Positions 45,525 through 54,718 of a stretch of DNA of 64,000 nt are shown in pieces. The stretch is from Halocatena salina (GTDB lineage: Archaea; Halobacteriota; Halobacteria; Halobacteriales; Haloarculaceae). The stretch is from contig NZ_CP096019.1 in NCBI RefSeq assembly GCF_023115355.1, positions 2,294,001 to 2,358,000 on the forward strand, given 5' to 3'. The position numbers and the translations under genes were made by a program. The notes below the pieces were generated by a model that worked only from the letters and a program-made list of their open reading frames with translations, made no database searches and was not told the origin of the DNA. How positions within the stretch are numbered: position 1 is the stretch's first letter; each line of letters starts with the position of its first letter.

Positions 45525-47287
45525 CGCTCAGTCTCCATTGGGATGTGAACGTCCGATCGAGTCGCTTCCTCAACCGCCGTTTCATAGCCCGCGTCGGCGT
45601 GTCTGATGACCCCCATACCGGGATCGGTCGTGAACACGCGTCGGGCGGTTTCTGCCGCGCGGTCGGTGCCGTCAAGTACCACGTGATTGTTGGCGTGGAC
45701 GGCGTTTCCGATGCCAACGCCCCCACCGTCGTGAACGCTCACGATGTCCGCACCCGCAGCGCAGTTACACAGCGCGTTCAGTATCGGCCAGTCGGCGACC
45801 GCATCGCTGCCATCACGCATGGCTTCGGTTTCGCGGTTCGGGCTGGCAACGCTGCCCGCATCCAGATGATCCCGGGTCACGACGATCGGTGCCTCGATCT
45901 CGCCGTCGGCCACGAGTTCGTTGATCCGCAGTGCGAACCGCGCGCGTTCGGTGCGTCCGTCCTCATCCGTCTGGTAGCCGAGCCAACACACCCGACTCGG
46001 CAGTCCTTGGAACTCGACCTGATCGGCTGCGAGATCGATCCACCGGTGAAGGTGTTCTTTGTCCGGGAACAGATCGAGCACCGCCTCATCCGTTCTGTGG
46101 ATATCTTCGGGATCTCCCGACAGCGCTATCCACCGGAATGGTCCTTTTCCCTGACAGAACAGCGGACGGATGTAGGCTGGAACGAACCCGGGAAAATCGA
46201 ACGGTGTCGGTGGCGTCTCTGTTTCAGTGGCCCATTCGAATGCTCCGTCTTGCCATCGGTGTTCGTCGACCTGTCCACGGATGTTGTTGCCGTACTCGAA
46301 GGCGATGGCACCCTCCGACTGGAGTCTGAGGATGGCAGTGACGTGTCGTTCCATCGTGTCGAGCGCCGCCTCGACGTACGCCTCGGGGGTTTCCGATCGG
46401 AGTGTATCGGCCTCCTCGACGGTGTATCCACTGGGGTAGTAGCCGTTCAATTCGTCGTGAGCACTCGTTTGATCAGTGACGACATCGGGAACGAATCCCC
46501 GATCGTCCATCGCTTCGAGCATGTCCGCGGCGTTCATGTGGACACCGACGCTGTACGGTTCGTCCGCATCGGCGGCGCGTCGTGCCCGTTCGATCGCGGT
46601 GTCGAGATCATCGGTTTTCTCCATGCAGTAGCCGGTGTCGATCCGTCGATCGATACGGTTTTCATCGACTTCGGCTGCGATGCAGACCCCGTTGTTCATG
46701 GTCACGGCAAGCGGCTGTGCGCCACCCATCCCGCCGAGTCCACCTGTCGCTACGATTCGTCCCCGGAGATCGCCGTCGTACTGCTGACGGGCCAACTCCG
46801 CGAGCGTCTCGTAGGTGCCTTGGATGATCCCTTGGGTTCCGATGTACGCCCACGATCCGGCCGTCATCTGCCCGTACATGATCAATCCATCGGCCTCTAG
46901 CTCGTGGAACTGCTCCCACGTGTCCCATTTTCCTACGAGATTCGAGTTGGCGATCAACACGCGGGGGGCTCGTTCGTGCGTTCGAAACCGTCCGACGGGT
47001 TTGCCTGATTGGACCAACAGCGTCTCCGAATCGCCGAGTTCCCGGAGTTCGTCTACGAGCGCATCGTAGGCGTCCCAGCTCCGAGCAGCCCGCCCGGTCC
47101 CGCCGTACACCACGAGATCCTCCGGTCGCTCTGCGACTGCCGGGTCGAGATTGTTGTTCAACAACCGCAACGCAGCCTCCTGTCGCCATCCGTTACATTC
47201 GATCTCCGTTCCTGTCGGTGCGCCCCGGTACTCTTGCCACTGTTCGCTTGGCTCTCCGATCGAACCATCGGTCGGGTCGTCTCCCAT
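45521..47287 (-). CDS. hutU: Urocanate hydratase
   Basis: Second step of histidine degradation, converting urocanate to imidazolonepropionate with tightly bound NAD+. The 588-residue protein shows [62 protein letters not shown] (NAD-binding), GYYPSGYT and a C-terminal [34 protein letters not shown] with the family's conserved segments. It is the first gene of the hut operon, facing the HTH regulator across the palindromic promoter. Confidence 0.97.
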   Translation of the reverse strand: MGDDPTDGSIGEPSEQWQEYRGAPTGTEIECNGWRQEAALRLLNNNLDPAVAERPEDLVVYGGTGRAARSWDAYDALVDELRELGDSETLLVQSGKPVGRFRTHERAPRVLIANSNLVGKWDTWEQFHELEADGLIMYGQMTAGSWAYIGTQGIIQGTYETLAELARQQYDGDLRGRIVATGGLGGMGGAQPLAVTMNNGVCIAAEVDENRIDRRIDTGYCMEKTDDLDTAIERARRAADADEPYSVGVHMNAADMLEAMDDRGFVPDVVTDQTSAHDELNGYYPSGYTVEEADTLRSETPEAYVEAALDTMERHVTAILRLQSEGAIAFEYGNNIRGQVDEHRWQDGAFEWATETETPPTPFDFPGFVPAYIRPLFCQGKGPFRWIALSGDPEDIHRTDEAVLDLFPDKEHLHRWIDLAADQVEFQGLPSRVCWLGYQTDEDGRTERARFALRINELVADGEIEAPIVVTRDHLDAGSVASPNRETEAMRDGSDAVADWPILNALCNCAAGADIVSVHDGGGVGIGNAVHANNHVVLDGTDRAAETARRVFTTDPGMGVIRHADAGYETAVEEATRSDVHIPMETER

Positions 47288-47324
47288 GTGTTGGTTGTAG
47301 GGTTCTGAGACATACGAGTATCAA

Positions 47325-47340
47325 CCCTCCATATGGAGGG
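47325..47340. promoter_or_regulatory. Perfect 16-bp palindrome in the hut divergent promoter
   Basis: CCCTCCATATGGAGGG, fully self-complementary, in the 84-bp gap between hutU (start 47287) and the HTH-10 regulator (start 47372). It is immediately followed on the plus strand by the TATA-like GGATTTTTAGTA. A dimeric regulator bound here could control both genes. The most likely protein is the adjacent HTH-10 regulator. Confidence 0.6.
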
Positions 47341-47371
47341 GGATTTTTAGTAGAGGCGCCGTATCGTAGAT

Positions 47372-48013
47372 ATGCACGAGGCGATCATCAGCGTCGACGG
47401 AGACGGCGCGTACGCGGATGCGACGGCTGGGACGGATGCACGGATCGAACTCTGGTGTACCGAACAGCGCGATCTACTGTCGGTCGTCGGTCCTTCCGAG
47501 CCGGTGTTGCGTCGGATTGAGTCGGCAGTTGGGATCAGCGACTCCATCGCACACGACACGGCAGCGGTCATCGTCACCGAAAGCTGTCTAACCGAACACG
47601 GAACGGAGACGATCGATCCGTATTTTGATCGCCACAACTGCTTGTTGTTGCCACCGTTGCGGTACGAAGGGGGGATGAAACAGTGTCGCGTGCTCGCGCT
47701 TGATCCGAGTTCACTCACCGCGTGCTATCGAGATCTCACGACCGATAACGTGTCGGTGACCGTCGAATCCAAACGCGCTGTCGAGATCGTCTCGCCATCG
47801 CCATCGCCGACGCTTGAGCGAATCGTTCCCGAACTCACGGAGCGACAGCGAGATACGCTTTCGATAGCCTACGAACACGGCTACTACCGAATTCCGCGCG
47901 AGACGACAACCCAAGCGATCGCAGACCGCGTCGGTGTTGACCGACGAACTGCAGAGGAACATCTTCGGCGAGCCGAGAATAAACTGATAGATTCAATTAT
48001 ACAATATATTTAA
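47372..48013 (+). CDS. HTH-10 regulator, probable control of the hut operon
   Basis: A 213-residue Bat-type regulator. N-terminal sensor region without a known motif, followed by the HTH_10 domain LTERQRDTLSIAYEHGYYRIPRETTTQAIADRVGVDRRTAEEHLRRAENKLI (residues 155-206). It is divergent from hutU with only 84 bp between the starts, which include a 16-bp palindrome, so histidine- or urocanate-responsive control of hutUGIH is the natural inference. Confidence 0.88.
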   Translation: MHEAIISVDGDGAYADATAGTDARIELWCTEQRDLLSVVGPSEPVLRRIESAVGISDSIAHDTAAVIVTESCLTEHGTETIDPYFDRHNCLLLPPLRYEGGMKQCRVLALDPSSLTACYRDLTTDNVSVTVESKRAVEIVSPSPSPTLERIVPELTERQRDTLSIAYEHGYYRIPRETTTQAIADRVGVDRRTAEEHLRRAENKLIDSIIQYI

Positions 48014-48357
48014 CTAATGGACTAAACACCATGTTGGATAATGGTGTACACACCGCCATCGCACAATACTAATAATACTAATTTGGTTATTTTGGAATCA
48101 ACCCACTAGATTTTCATATCAAGATCAGCAAAGTCTAAATGAATATCTTAGTATTGGCCGATTCAGCAGCTATTCGTGGGTACTGCCATATTATAGCCTA
48201 TAATACATATATTACTATACTATTAATAATATAATACTATTTATAATAGATATAACGCAGTAGATATAGTATGGGCGGCCTCTCTATCGTGTTACAAACT
48301 CGCACGGTCATTAAGTGACATATGAGAACTAATTCAGTGATGACGCACGATATTCTC
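48014..48357. other. Strongly AT-rich gene-free stretch
   Basis: First part of an 890-bp gene-free region. From about 48050 to 48270 the sequence is mostly A and T (runs such as ATACTATTAATAATATAATACT), unlike the GC-rich coding DNA around it. I see no gene and no tRNA here. Confidence 0.5.
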
Positions 48358-48548
48358 CTACCGATGAAAGCCATCTCCATGCCGTTCGTCCTCTAGCTGT
48401 TTTTCGGTCGCATTCGAGCCGTAGAGCGCTGGTTTACGGCTCGCTAACACTGGATCGACGATCGGCGTTCCATAACTGGATCCGAGATCAAGCCAGTGTG
48501 TATCCGATTTAATGTCGATGTGGCACAAACGAACGGGTCCGTTACAGC
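48358..48548 (-). pseudogene. C-terminal fragment of an unidentified gene
   Basis: On the minus strand an open frame without a start codon begins after TAA near 48549 and ends at TAG (48358-48360). Its text CHIDIKSDTHWLDLGSSYG, TPIVDPVLASRKPALYG, SNATEKQLEDERHGDGFHR has normal protein composition and haloarchaeal codon use, quite unlike chance ORFs. It reads as the last 60 residues of a lost protein. I do not recognise the family. The 10-bp-stem hairpin at 48537-48566 lies exactly at its broken end. Confidence 0.5.
48415..48443. repeat. 9-bp stem hairpin inside the gene fragment
   Basis: CGAGCCGTA (48415-48423) and TACGGCTCG (48435-48443) are exact complements around an 11-nt loop. Lying within the fragment reading frame, it may be chance or part of an RNA structure. 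Confidence 0.4.
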
Positions 48549-48566
48549 ATTATTATTGTAACGGAC
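48537..48566. repeat. 10-bp stem inverted repeat
   Basis: GTCCGTTACA (48537-48546) and TGTAACGGAC (48557-48566), exact complements separated by the AT-only-like loop GCATTATTAT. It sits at the truncated 5' end of the gene fragment and could be the end of an excised or degraded mobile element, or an intrinsic hairpin. No second copy was noticed in the window. Confidence 0.5.
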
Positions 48567-48632
48567 ATGCGGATTCAAACACGGAAGCGACTCTTTGAGT
48601 GGGTCAGTGCGACACTAGTATGATGAGATATA

Positions 48633-48647
48633 TCCGGTATTACCGGA
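48633..48647. promoter_or_regulatory. TCCGGTnnnACCGGA palindrome, left copy
   Basis: TCCGGTATTACCGGA is symmetric around its centre base. The same pattern occurs at 56972-56986 just upstream of the IclR gene at the other end of the sugar-catabolism island. The rhaM start at 49208 overlaps a half-site TCCGGT. IclR-type regulators bind such short palindromes, so this is a candidate binding site. The sequence 48567-48905 around it shows no gene I can support. Confidence 0.45.
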
Positions 48648-48905
48648 CGGGTTGTGGGGTCAGTCGGTTTCATGGGAAGCCAACGCGCGATCGAGAGGGA
48701 AACAAGACGGTCGGGAAACACGGATGACACCGAATGACCCGCTGATATCGGAGACGCAGACGTCAGTACCGGGTTCGGACAACCCCACTTTTCACGCGGT
48801 AGAACGTCATTGGGATCTACTCGGATCCCAAGGGCTGCTGTTCTAGGGCTACATCTCGTTCACTGAGACAGCATCCGCCATCATCGGAAACGTACTTTTG
48901 GTCGA

Positions 48906-49208
48906 TCACACCATCCGATACACTTCCTCCATCCACGGGTCGGACTCCTCGATGAGGATTGACGCCATCACCTCGTCCCAATCGGCCTGTGCTTTGCTCT
49001 CTGCCATGACCGTCCGAATCGCCTCGGGATCCTCGACTTCCAGGTAGCCGAACACGTGCCCTTCCTTCTCGAAGACGCTGTACGTTTCCACCCCGGCCGC
49101 CGAGTCGAGATACGCCGATTCGAGTTCGGTCGGCACGTCCTCGTGTTCGGTTCGATACGCCGCTCGCTGCCCCTCTTCGATGCGGTAGTGAAACGCGATT
49201 CGCTCCAT
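48906..49208 (-). CDS. rhaM: L-rhamnose mutarotase-like protein
   Basis: A 100-residue RhaM/YiiL-family protein, interconverting the alpha and beta anomers of L-rhamnose (or L-fucose). Typical text: MERIAFHYRIEEGQRAAYRTEHEDVPTELESAYLDSAAGVETYSVFEKEGHVFGYLEVED, with the conserved Tyr/His positions of the family and the C-terminal DPWMEEVYRMV. It is divergent from the lactonase gene 92 bp away, supporting a role in the same deoxy-sugar pathway. Confidence 0.9.
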   Translation of the reverse strand: MERIAFHYRIEEGQRAAYRTEHEDVPTELESAYLDSAAGVETYSVFEKEGHVFGYLEVEDPEAIRTVMAESKAQADWDEVMASILIEESDPWMEEVYRMV

Positions 49209-49300
49209 CCGGTTCTCGATTCGACAGCGCTGTTCTTAGTTCTTCGGGGGAATTTCCTCTGTAGATAAGGTTTAGTACGAGGACGTTCCACGTCTCTTGC

Positions 49301-50170
49301 ATGTTCGACACACATACACATGCATGGGGTCCGGCGAGTGCGGAGCATCCATGGGTGAACGGCCCGCTCTTGGATCGCGTCGATAGCTTCGCTGTCCACA
49401 CCGTCTACACCGCTGATCGGCTTTTGGCTGACATGGATCGAACCGGCGTCGAGCACGCCGTCGTCGTCGGCTATCCCATCTGTGAGTGGGTGGACAACTG
49501 GTACACGATACAGGCCACGACGGAACACGACCGGCTGTACGGCGTCGTGATGCTCGATCCGTTCGCCGCCGGCGCCGCCGACCGTCTTCGTCGGTGTATG
49601 GCAGTCGACGGCGTTCTTGGGTTCCGACTCGGCGGGGCCTGTCCGTACGATCGGATGTGGGAGACGTTCGATCCGAGCGTAACGTGGCTCAGAGACGCGA
49701 TCGAGGAGACGGCATTTTGGGAGGCAGCCCTCGAGACGGACGCGATCGTACAGATACTCTGTGACCACCGCCAGTTGGATCAGGCCATAGCACTCGTCGA
49801 GTCGTATCCCGAACTCACGTATCTGTTCGATCACTTCGCACACGCGGGTCCGAAGACACCCCTTGAAGACGGAACGTTCGCCCGATTCGCCGAACTGGCG
49901 GCGTACGACAACGTGGCAGTGAAGGTTTCTGAGATCCCGCACCTCTCGGAGACGACGTTTCCGTACGAGGATATGCACGATCACGTGCGATGGCTCCTTG
50001 AGACGTTCGGCCGCGAGCGCGTCGTCTGGGGATCCGACTATCCCAACGTCAGCGACGTCGCAAGCTACGACCAATCGCACGAGTGGCTTCGATCGGTCGA
50101 AACCCTCTCGCCGACGGATCGGAAATGGATGACCGAAACCGCCTTTCGTCGGCTCGTCGATCTGAACTGA
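49301..50170 (+). CDS. Amidohydrolase-family sugar lactonase (rhamnono-/fucono-lactonase-like)
   Basis: A 289-residue TIM-barrel amidohydrolase_2 protein, probably hydrolysing the sugar 1,4- or 1,5-lactone. Starts MFDTHTHAWGP (metal HxH), with DHFAHAGPKTP mid-barrel and the late Asp in VVWGSDYPNVSDV. This is the lactonase type found next to enolase-superfamily dehydratases in rhamnose and fucose clusters. It is first in a plus-strand operon with the dehydratase (90 bp) and LLM oxidoreductase. Confidence 0.85.
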   Translation: MFDTHTHAWGPASAEHPWVNGPLLDRVDSFAVHTVYTADRLLADMDRTGVEHAVVVGYPICEWVDNWYTIQATTEHDRLYGVVMLDPFAAGAADRLRRCMAVDGVLGFRLGGACPYDRMWETFDPSVTWLRDAIEETAFWEAALETDAIVQILCDHRQLDQAIALVESYPELTYLFDHFAHAGPKTPLEDGTFARFAELAAYDNVAVKVSEIPHLSETTFPYEDMHDHVRWLLETFGRERVVWGSDYPNVSDVASYDQSHEWLRSVETLSPTDRKWMTETAFRRLVDLN

Positions 50171-50260
50171 GATACGATCGGTGCTGCTTCACCCTCCGCT
50201 GAAAGTTTTCATCGACGAAAGATTTTAGCCCTACCGACTGAACGATACTGGTAGCGCACA

Positions 50261-51466
50261 ATGGAAATCACAGATGTCTCCGCGACAGCCGTCAGTACAG
50301 AATCGTGGGGTGAGTTCGTCGAATTCCCACTCGTTACGGTAATGAGTGGCTATGAGGAGTACAACAACGCCGAAGGCGACAATCCACAGGCCCGCCGGAA
50401 GTGGATGGGTCCGGTCGGCGACGTCGTCGTCGAGGTGGAAACCGATGCAGGCATCACCGGCGTCGGTCACGGCAACTGGGCGACCGGTGCCATCGCCACG
50501 ATCGTCGAGGAAACGCTATCGAAACTCGTCGTCGGGGAAGATCCAAACGAACGAGAAAAGCTCTGGGACGTGATGTATCGTGCGACGATCCCGTTCGGTC
50601 GGAAAGGTGCTGCCATCGAAGCGATCAGTGCCGTCGATCTCGCGCTGTGGGACATCGCTGGGAAAGCAGCTGACAAACCCGTCTACGAGTTGCTCGGTGG
50701 GCCCGTGACAGAAGAGATCCCTTGTTATGCGAGCAATCTCCACCCGGTGGATCTCGACACGCTCGAACGGGAGGCTGTCGACTACGTCGAACAGGGATTC
50801 GACGCGATGAAGATGCGCTTTCAGTACGGTCCCGAAGCCGGACGGCGCGGTATGGAGAAAAACGAGGAGATCGTCGCAACAGTCCGAGACGCCGTCGGTG
50901 ACGACATCAAACTCGCGGCCGACGCCTACATGGGATGGAACGTCAGATACGCCAAGAAGATGCTCAAGCGCCTCGAGAAATACGACTTGGCGTGGGTCGA
51001 GGAGCCGGTCATTCCCGACGACATCGACGGCTACGCGGAGGTCCGGGCGTCGACCGACATCCCGATATCGGGCGGTGAACACGAGTTCACCCGATGGGGC
51101 CACAAGGAACTTCTCGAACGCGATGCGGTCGATATCCTCCAACCGGACGTCCATCGATGTGGCGGACTGACTGAACTCCGTCGCATCGACGCCCTGGCCA
51201 GCGCCCACGACGTGCCGGTCATCCCACATTCCGGAACGAACCCTCACCTCCACTTCATCGCAGCGTCGAGCAACGCCCCGATGGCCGAGTATTTCCCCAT
51301 TCCAGAGTGGTACAAAGAACAGCAAGAGGAGAAGGACTCGACGTACGCCGACGCCATCTACCGGGATCCTCCCGCTGCGGAGGCTGGCGTGATCGAGTTG
51401 CCCGACGGTGTGGGGCTGAGCACCGCGCTTAACCACGAAGCGCTCGAACGGTTCGCCGTGGAATAA
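50261..51466 (+). CDS. Mandelate-racemase-family sugar-acid dehydratase (L-rhamnonate/L-fuconate type)
   Basis: Enolase-superfamily dehydratase of 401 residues making the 2-keto-3-deoxy acid. Metal ligands and catalytic parts are visible: KLAADAYMGWN (Asp), LAWVEEPVIPDD (Glu), ISGGEHEFTRWG (Glu) and the His base/acid region VPVIPHSGTNPHLHFIAASSNAPMAEYFP, the last closely resembling L-rhamnonate dehydratases. The next gene starts 2 bp after its stop. The choice of rhamnonate over fuconate is supported by rhaM but not certain. Confidence 0.88.
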   Translation: MEITDVSATAVSTESWGEFVEFPLVTVMSGYEEYNNAEGDNPQARRKWMGPVGDVVVEVETDAGITGVGHGNWATGAIATIVEETLSKLVVGEDPNEREKLWDVMYRATIPFGRKGAAIEAISAVDLALWDIAGKAADKPVYELLGGPVTEEIPCYASNLHPVDLDTLEREAVDYVEQGFDAMKMRFQYGPEAGRRGMEKNEEIVATVRDAVGDDIKLAADAYMGWNVRYAKKMLKRLEKYDLAWVEEPVIPDDIDGYAEVRASTDIPISGGEHEFTRWGHKELLERDAVDILQPDVHRCGGLTELRRIDALASAHDVPVIPHSGTNPHLHFIAASSNAPMAEYFPIPEWYKEQQEEKDSTYADAIYRDPPAAEAGVIELPDGVGLSTALNHEALERFAVE

Positions 51467-51468
51467 CC

Positions 51469-52494
51469 ATGTCCGACATCAGCTTCGAGTACAACGTGCC
51501 CGTGTTCGCCGGTGCGCCGGTCGATGGGACAGAACCGACCCACCGTGACACACCGGCGTATGAGTCACTCGACTGGGCAACGACGCGGGAGGGAATCGAG
51601 ACGGCAGAAACGCTGGGTTTCGACGCGGCGTGGGCTCCCGACCACCTCATGCTCGGTCGAAATCACGCCGAGTATGAGTGTTGGACGCTGTTATCGGCGA
51701 TGGCTGGCTTCACCACGGACATCAACATCGGTTCGCTCGTCCTCTGTAACGACTACCGCAACCCCGCGCTGGTCGGGAAGATGGCGGCAACGCTCGACGT
51801 CATCTCGGAGGGCCGACTCGAACTCGGACTCGGTGCTGGGTGGCACGAACGCGAGTACGATGCCTACGGCTGGGAGTACCGCGACGGTTTCGAGCGATTG
51901 TTGCGTCTTGACGAATCGATTCGGTTGATCAAGCAGCTGTGGGACGCCGGTAAGGAGGGGGCACGTTTCGACGGCGACCACTACTGTATCGAGGACGCCT
52001 ACTGTGCCCCGGGACCCGTACAGGATCCACATCCACCGATCCTCGTCGGTGGTCAGGGTGAAGACGTGACGCTCAAGCTCGTCGCCAAACACGCCGATAT
52101 CTGGAACACGGACGTGTTCAACGGCGATGTCGACACCCTCGAACGCAAGATCGACGTCATCGAACAACACTGTGAGACGGTCGATCGGGATCCCGATGAG
52201 ATCGTATACTCTTGGGACGGCCACATCCTCTGTACCCGTGATGAGGAGAAGCTGGATCGGCTGCTCGATCTGATGACGCCGATCCAGTTCGAAGAATCGT
52301 ACACCGACCAGCCCGACATCACGCGCGAAAACGCAGACGAGTATTTCATCGTCGGCACGCCCGAGGAGTGTGCAACGGCCATCGAACGGCGAATCAACGC
52401 TGGCGTGGAGAAGTTCATGGGGTGGTTCGTCGACGCTCCCGACACCAGCGGGATGGAACTGTTCGCGGATGAGGTCATTCCCGAGTTTCAATAG
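51469..52494 (+). CDS. LLM-class flavin/F420-dependent oxidoreductase in the sugar operon
   Basis: A 341-residue luciferase-like (LLM) TIM-barrel oxidoreductase resembling F420-dependent members: GFDAAWAPDHLMLGRNHAEYECWTLLSAMAGFTTDINIGSLVLCNDYRNPALVGKMAATLDVISEGRLELGLGAGWHEREYDAYG, then PPILVGGQGEDVTLKLVAKHADIWN. It starts 2 bp after the dehydratase stop, so it is almost surely cotranscribed. The pathway needs two dehydrogenase steps whose usual short-chain enzymes are missing here; this protein could perform one with F420 (CofH is in the same window). Confidence 0.85.
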   Translation: MSDISFEYNVPVFAGAPVDGTEPTHRDTPAYESLDWATTREGIETAETLGFDAAWAPDHLMLGRNHAEYECWTLLSAMAGFTTDINIGSLVLCNDYRNPALVGKMAATLDVISEGRLELGLGAGWHEREYDAYGWEYRDGFERLLRLDESIRLIKQLWDAGKEGARFDGDHYCIEDAYCAPGPVQDPHPPILVGGQGEDVTLKLVAKHADIWNTDVFNGDVDTLERKIDVIEQHCETVDRDPDEIVYSWDGHILCTRDEEKLDRLLDLMTPIQFEESYTDQPDITRENADEYFIVGTPEECATAIERRINAGVEKFMGWFVDAPDTSGMELFADEVIPEFQ

Positions 52495-52519
52495 CTCCGA
52501 CTCCGACTCCGACCCCGAC

Positions 52520-54715
52520 TCATTCGGTCGGTGATCGATCAACGAGCAGTTCGATCGGGTGGGTCGGTCGGCGTTCGAGGAGCGAATCCAACTGTTCGAG
52601 ACAGGAGGTTCCGCTCGCGACGACCGTTCGCTCGCGGGTCTCTGGAGCGGTGAACTGATCGCGCAACTCGTCGCCGACGGCCATGCTCACGTCGAAGTAC
52701 TCCGATTTGTACCCGAAGCTACCCGCCATGCCACAGCATTCGACGTCGGAGGTCAGAACGTCGAAACCACACCGTTCGAGCACGGCGACGGTGTGGGCTT
52801 CGACGTCGAGAGTCCGTTGCTGACAGTGGCTGTGGTAGGCGACTTCTGTCCCGTCGCCGTCTCGTAACGGCGCGTCGTCGGCTCCGTTTTCCAGCAGGCC
52901 GAAGACGTATTCCATGATCTCGTAGCTGTTGGTCGCAAGTCGCTCGTGGGCTGCCGGATCGAGCAATCGCTCGTACTCCCGCTCAAACATTGCCAGATCG
53001 CTCGGTTCGATGACGACCACGTCGCGCCCATCGGCGATGTAAGGTGCGAGGGTATCGCTGATGCGTTCGGCGTGGCTGCGTGCTGTCGTGATCATGCCCT
53101 GTGACAGAGGCGCGCGTCCACTCGATGGCACTGACGGGACGGCCACGTCGACGCCCAGCGCTTCGAGGACGCGCACCGCTGTGGCTCCGCGCTCGATCTG
53201 GACGTGGTTCGTATAGAGGTCCGGATACAACACGGCTCGTCGCCGAGGGGTGTCGACCGTCGTTTCACGATCCTGAAACCGATCGATCAACGTCCGTCGG
53301 TGGAACGTTGGGAGGTCACGCCGGGGATCGATGCCGAGCAATCGGTGTAACAGTTGGCGCGAAACAGTCGTCTCGGCCAACCAATTCGAGACCGGTGCCA
53401 GTGTGGAGCCGAGCCGTGCGACCGTCTCGAAATTGCCGAAAAACCGCTTCTGGAGCGGCGGGCTCCCCGCTTCGTTATCGGGCGTGAGTCCGTCGACCAG
53501 AAAGTCGAAGTTCTCTTCGTGGCCCTGATTGATCCGGTCTCGCACCACGGTGTTGATCCACGGAATGTCGATGTTCACTGGACAAGCGTCGACACAGCGG
53601 CTACAGCCGGTACAGAGATCATTGAACTCCCCAGCGACGTCGAGTCCCTCGATACCGGCCTCCCAGCCGGTTGCGATCCCGCCGGAGTACGTCTCACCAC
53701 CGAACGCGTGTCCACCGACCTGCTGGAAGTTGGCACAGACGTTCGAACAGGCCGAACACCGAATGCAGTACAGCGTCTCTCGCAGGTCGTCATCCTCACG
53801 CATCGCCATCCGACCGTTGTCGATCAACACCACGTGAAACTCCCGGTCGTCGTCGATCTCCGACAACGGCGTCTCCTCGTCGGTGTCGTCGATCACCGGC
53901 GTCTCGACTGGCGGCGTCAACAACGACACGTAGGAGGTGATGTCTTGACCGGTTCCCGAACGACCGATCAACTCCACGAACGGCTGTAGATCCTCGACCG
54001 TCGGAACGATCTTCTCGACACCCGCGACCGCGATGTGGGTGTCCGTCCCAGCGACGGTTTTGCGCGCGTTCCCTTCACTCGTGACGAGCGCGATGGTTCC
54101 GGTGTCGGCAGCGATGAAGTTGGCTCCCGTCATACCCACGTCGGCCTCCTGAATCCACTCACCGAGCTTCTCTCGTGCAAAGACAGTGAGCTCTTCGGCC
54201 GTTTCGAGCGGTTCTGTGGGTGAAAACACCTCCTCGAACAGTTCGGCGATGGCGGCGCGGGATTTGTGGATGGCAGGAGCGACGATGTGTGACGGCGTCT
54301 CCTCGGCCACCTGCAGCACCCACTCGCCGAGATCCGTTTCGATGACGTCGTGTCCGTCGGCTTCGAGCGCCTCGTTGACGTTTAGCTCCTCCGATGTCAT
54401 CGACTTGCTCTTGACAACTGTCTTCTCGGAGCCATCGCCGACAACCGTTCGAACGTACCGATTCGCATCTGCGGCGTCGTCCGCGAGATACAGCGTTCCA
54501 CCGTTGTTCTCGACGGTCGAACGGAGCTGATCGATCAGTTCGGGCAGCCGATCGATGGCGTCCTCTTTTATCGTCCGGGCCTCGTCTTTCACCGTTTCGT
54601 ACTCGTCAAGATCGGCGACGGACTCGTATCGACCTTGATTGAATCCCTGTGTGTTCGTCCGGACGGCGTCGCCCTCCGTGGCCATGATCTCCCGGAGACG
54701 GTCTGTGTCCGACAC
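52520..54715 (-). CDS. LutB-LutA fusion lactate oxidation protein
   Basis: A 731-residue iron-sulfur protein of L-lactate oxidation. The N-terminal part is LUD/LutB-like (KSKSMTSEELNVNEALEADGHDVIETDLGEWVLQ and ADTGTIALVTSEGN). Next come two 4Fe-4S clusters (CIRCSACSNVCANF, CTGCSRCVDACPVN). The C-terminal part is a CCG-domain LutA-like region (AYHSHCQQRTLDVE ... SDVECCGMAGSFGYKSEYF). In bacteria LutA and LutB are separate. LutC precedes it by 3 bp, and the hydrolase that would release lactate precedes that. Confidence 0.9.
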   Translation of the reverse strand: MSDTDRLREIMATEGDAVRTNTQGFNQGRYESVADLDEYETVKDEARTIKEDAIDRLPELIDQLRSTVENNGGTLYLADDAADANRYVRTVVGDGSEKTVVKSKSMTSEELNVNEALEADGHDVIETDLGEWVLQVAEETPSHIVAPAIHKSRAAIAELFEEVFSPTEPLETAEELTVFAREKLGEWIQEADVGMTGANFIAADTGTIALVTSEGNARKTVAGTDTHIAVAGVEKIVPTVEDLQPFVELIGRSGTGQDITSYVSLLTPPVETPVIDDTDEETPLSEIDDDREFHVVLIDNGRMAMREDDDLRETLYCIRCSACSNVCANFQQVGGHAFGGETYSGGIATGWEAGIEGLDVAGEFNDLCTGCSRCVDACPVNIDIPWINTVVRDRINQGHEENFDFLVDGLTPDNEAGSPPLQKRFFGNFETVARLGSTLAPVSNWLAETTVSRQLLHRLLGIDPRRDLPTFHRRTLIDRFQDRETTVDTPRRRAVLYPDLYTNHVQIERGATAVRVLEALGVDVAVPSVPSSGRAPLSQGMITTARSHAERISDTLAPYIADGRDVVVIEPSDLAMFEREYERLLDPAAHERLATNSYEIMEYVFGLLENGADDAPLRDGDGTEVAYHSHCQQRTLDVEAHTVAVLERCGFDVLTSDVECCGMAGSFGYKSEYFDVSMAVGDELRDQFTAPETRERTVVASGTSCLEQLDSLLERRPTHPIELLVDRSPTE

Positions 54716-54718
54716 TGA

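Noticed and set aside
45545-46900. 451-codon plus-strand ORF
   Set aside because: Antisense to hutU, whose family motifs are complete.
48652-48846. 64-codon plus-strand ORF in the gap before rhaM
   Set aside because: The last 40 codons have a faint coding look, but there is no start context, no family and no promoter; too weak to annotate.
48968-50080. 370-codon minus-strand ORF
   Set aside because: Covers rhaM in another frame and the lactonase antisense; both have recognisable families.
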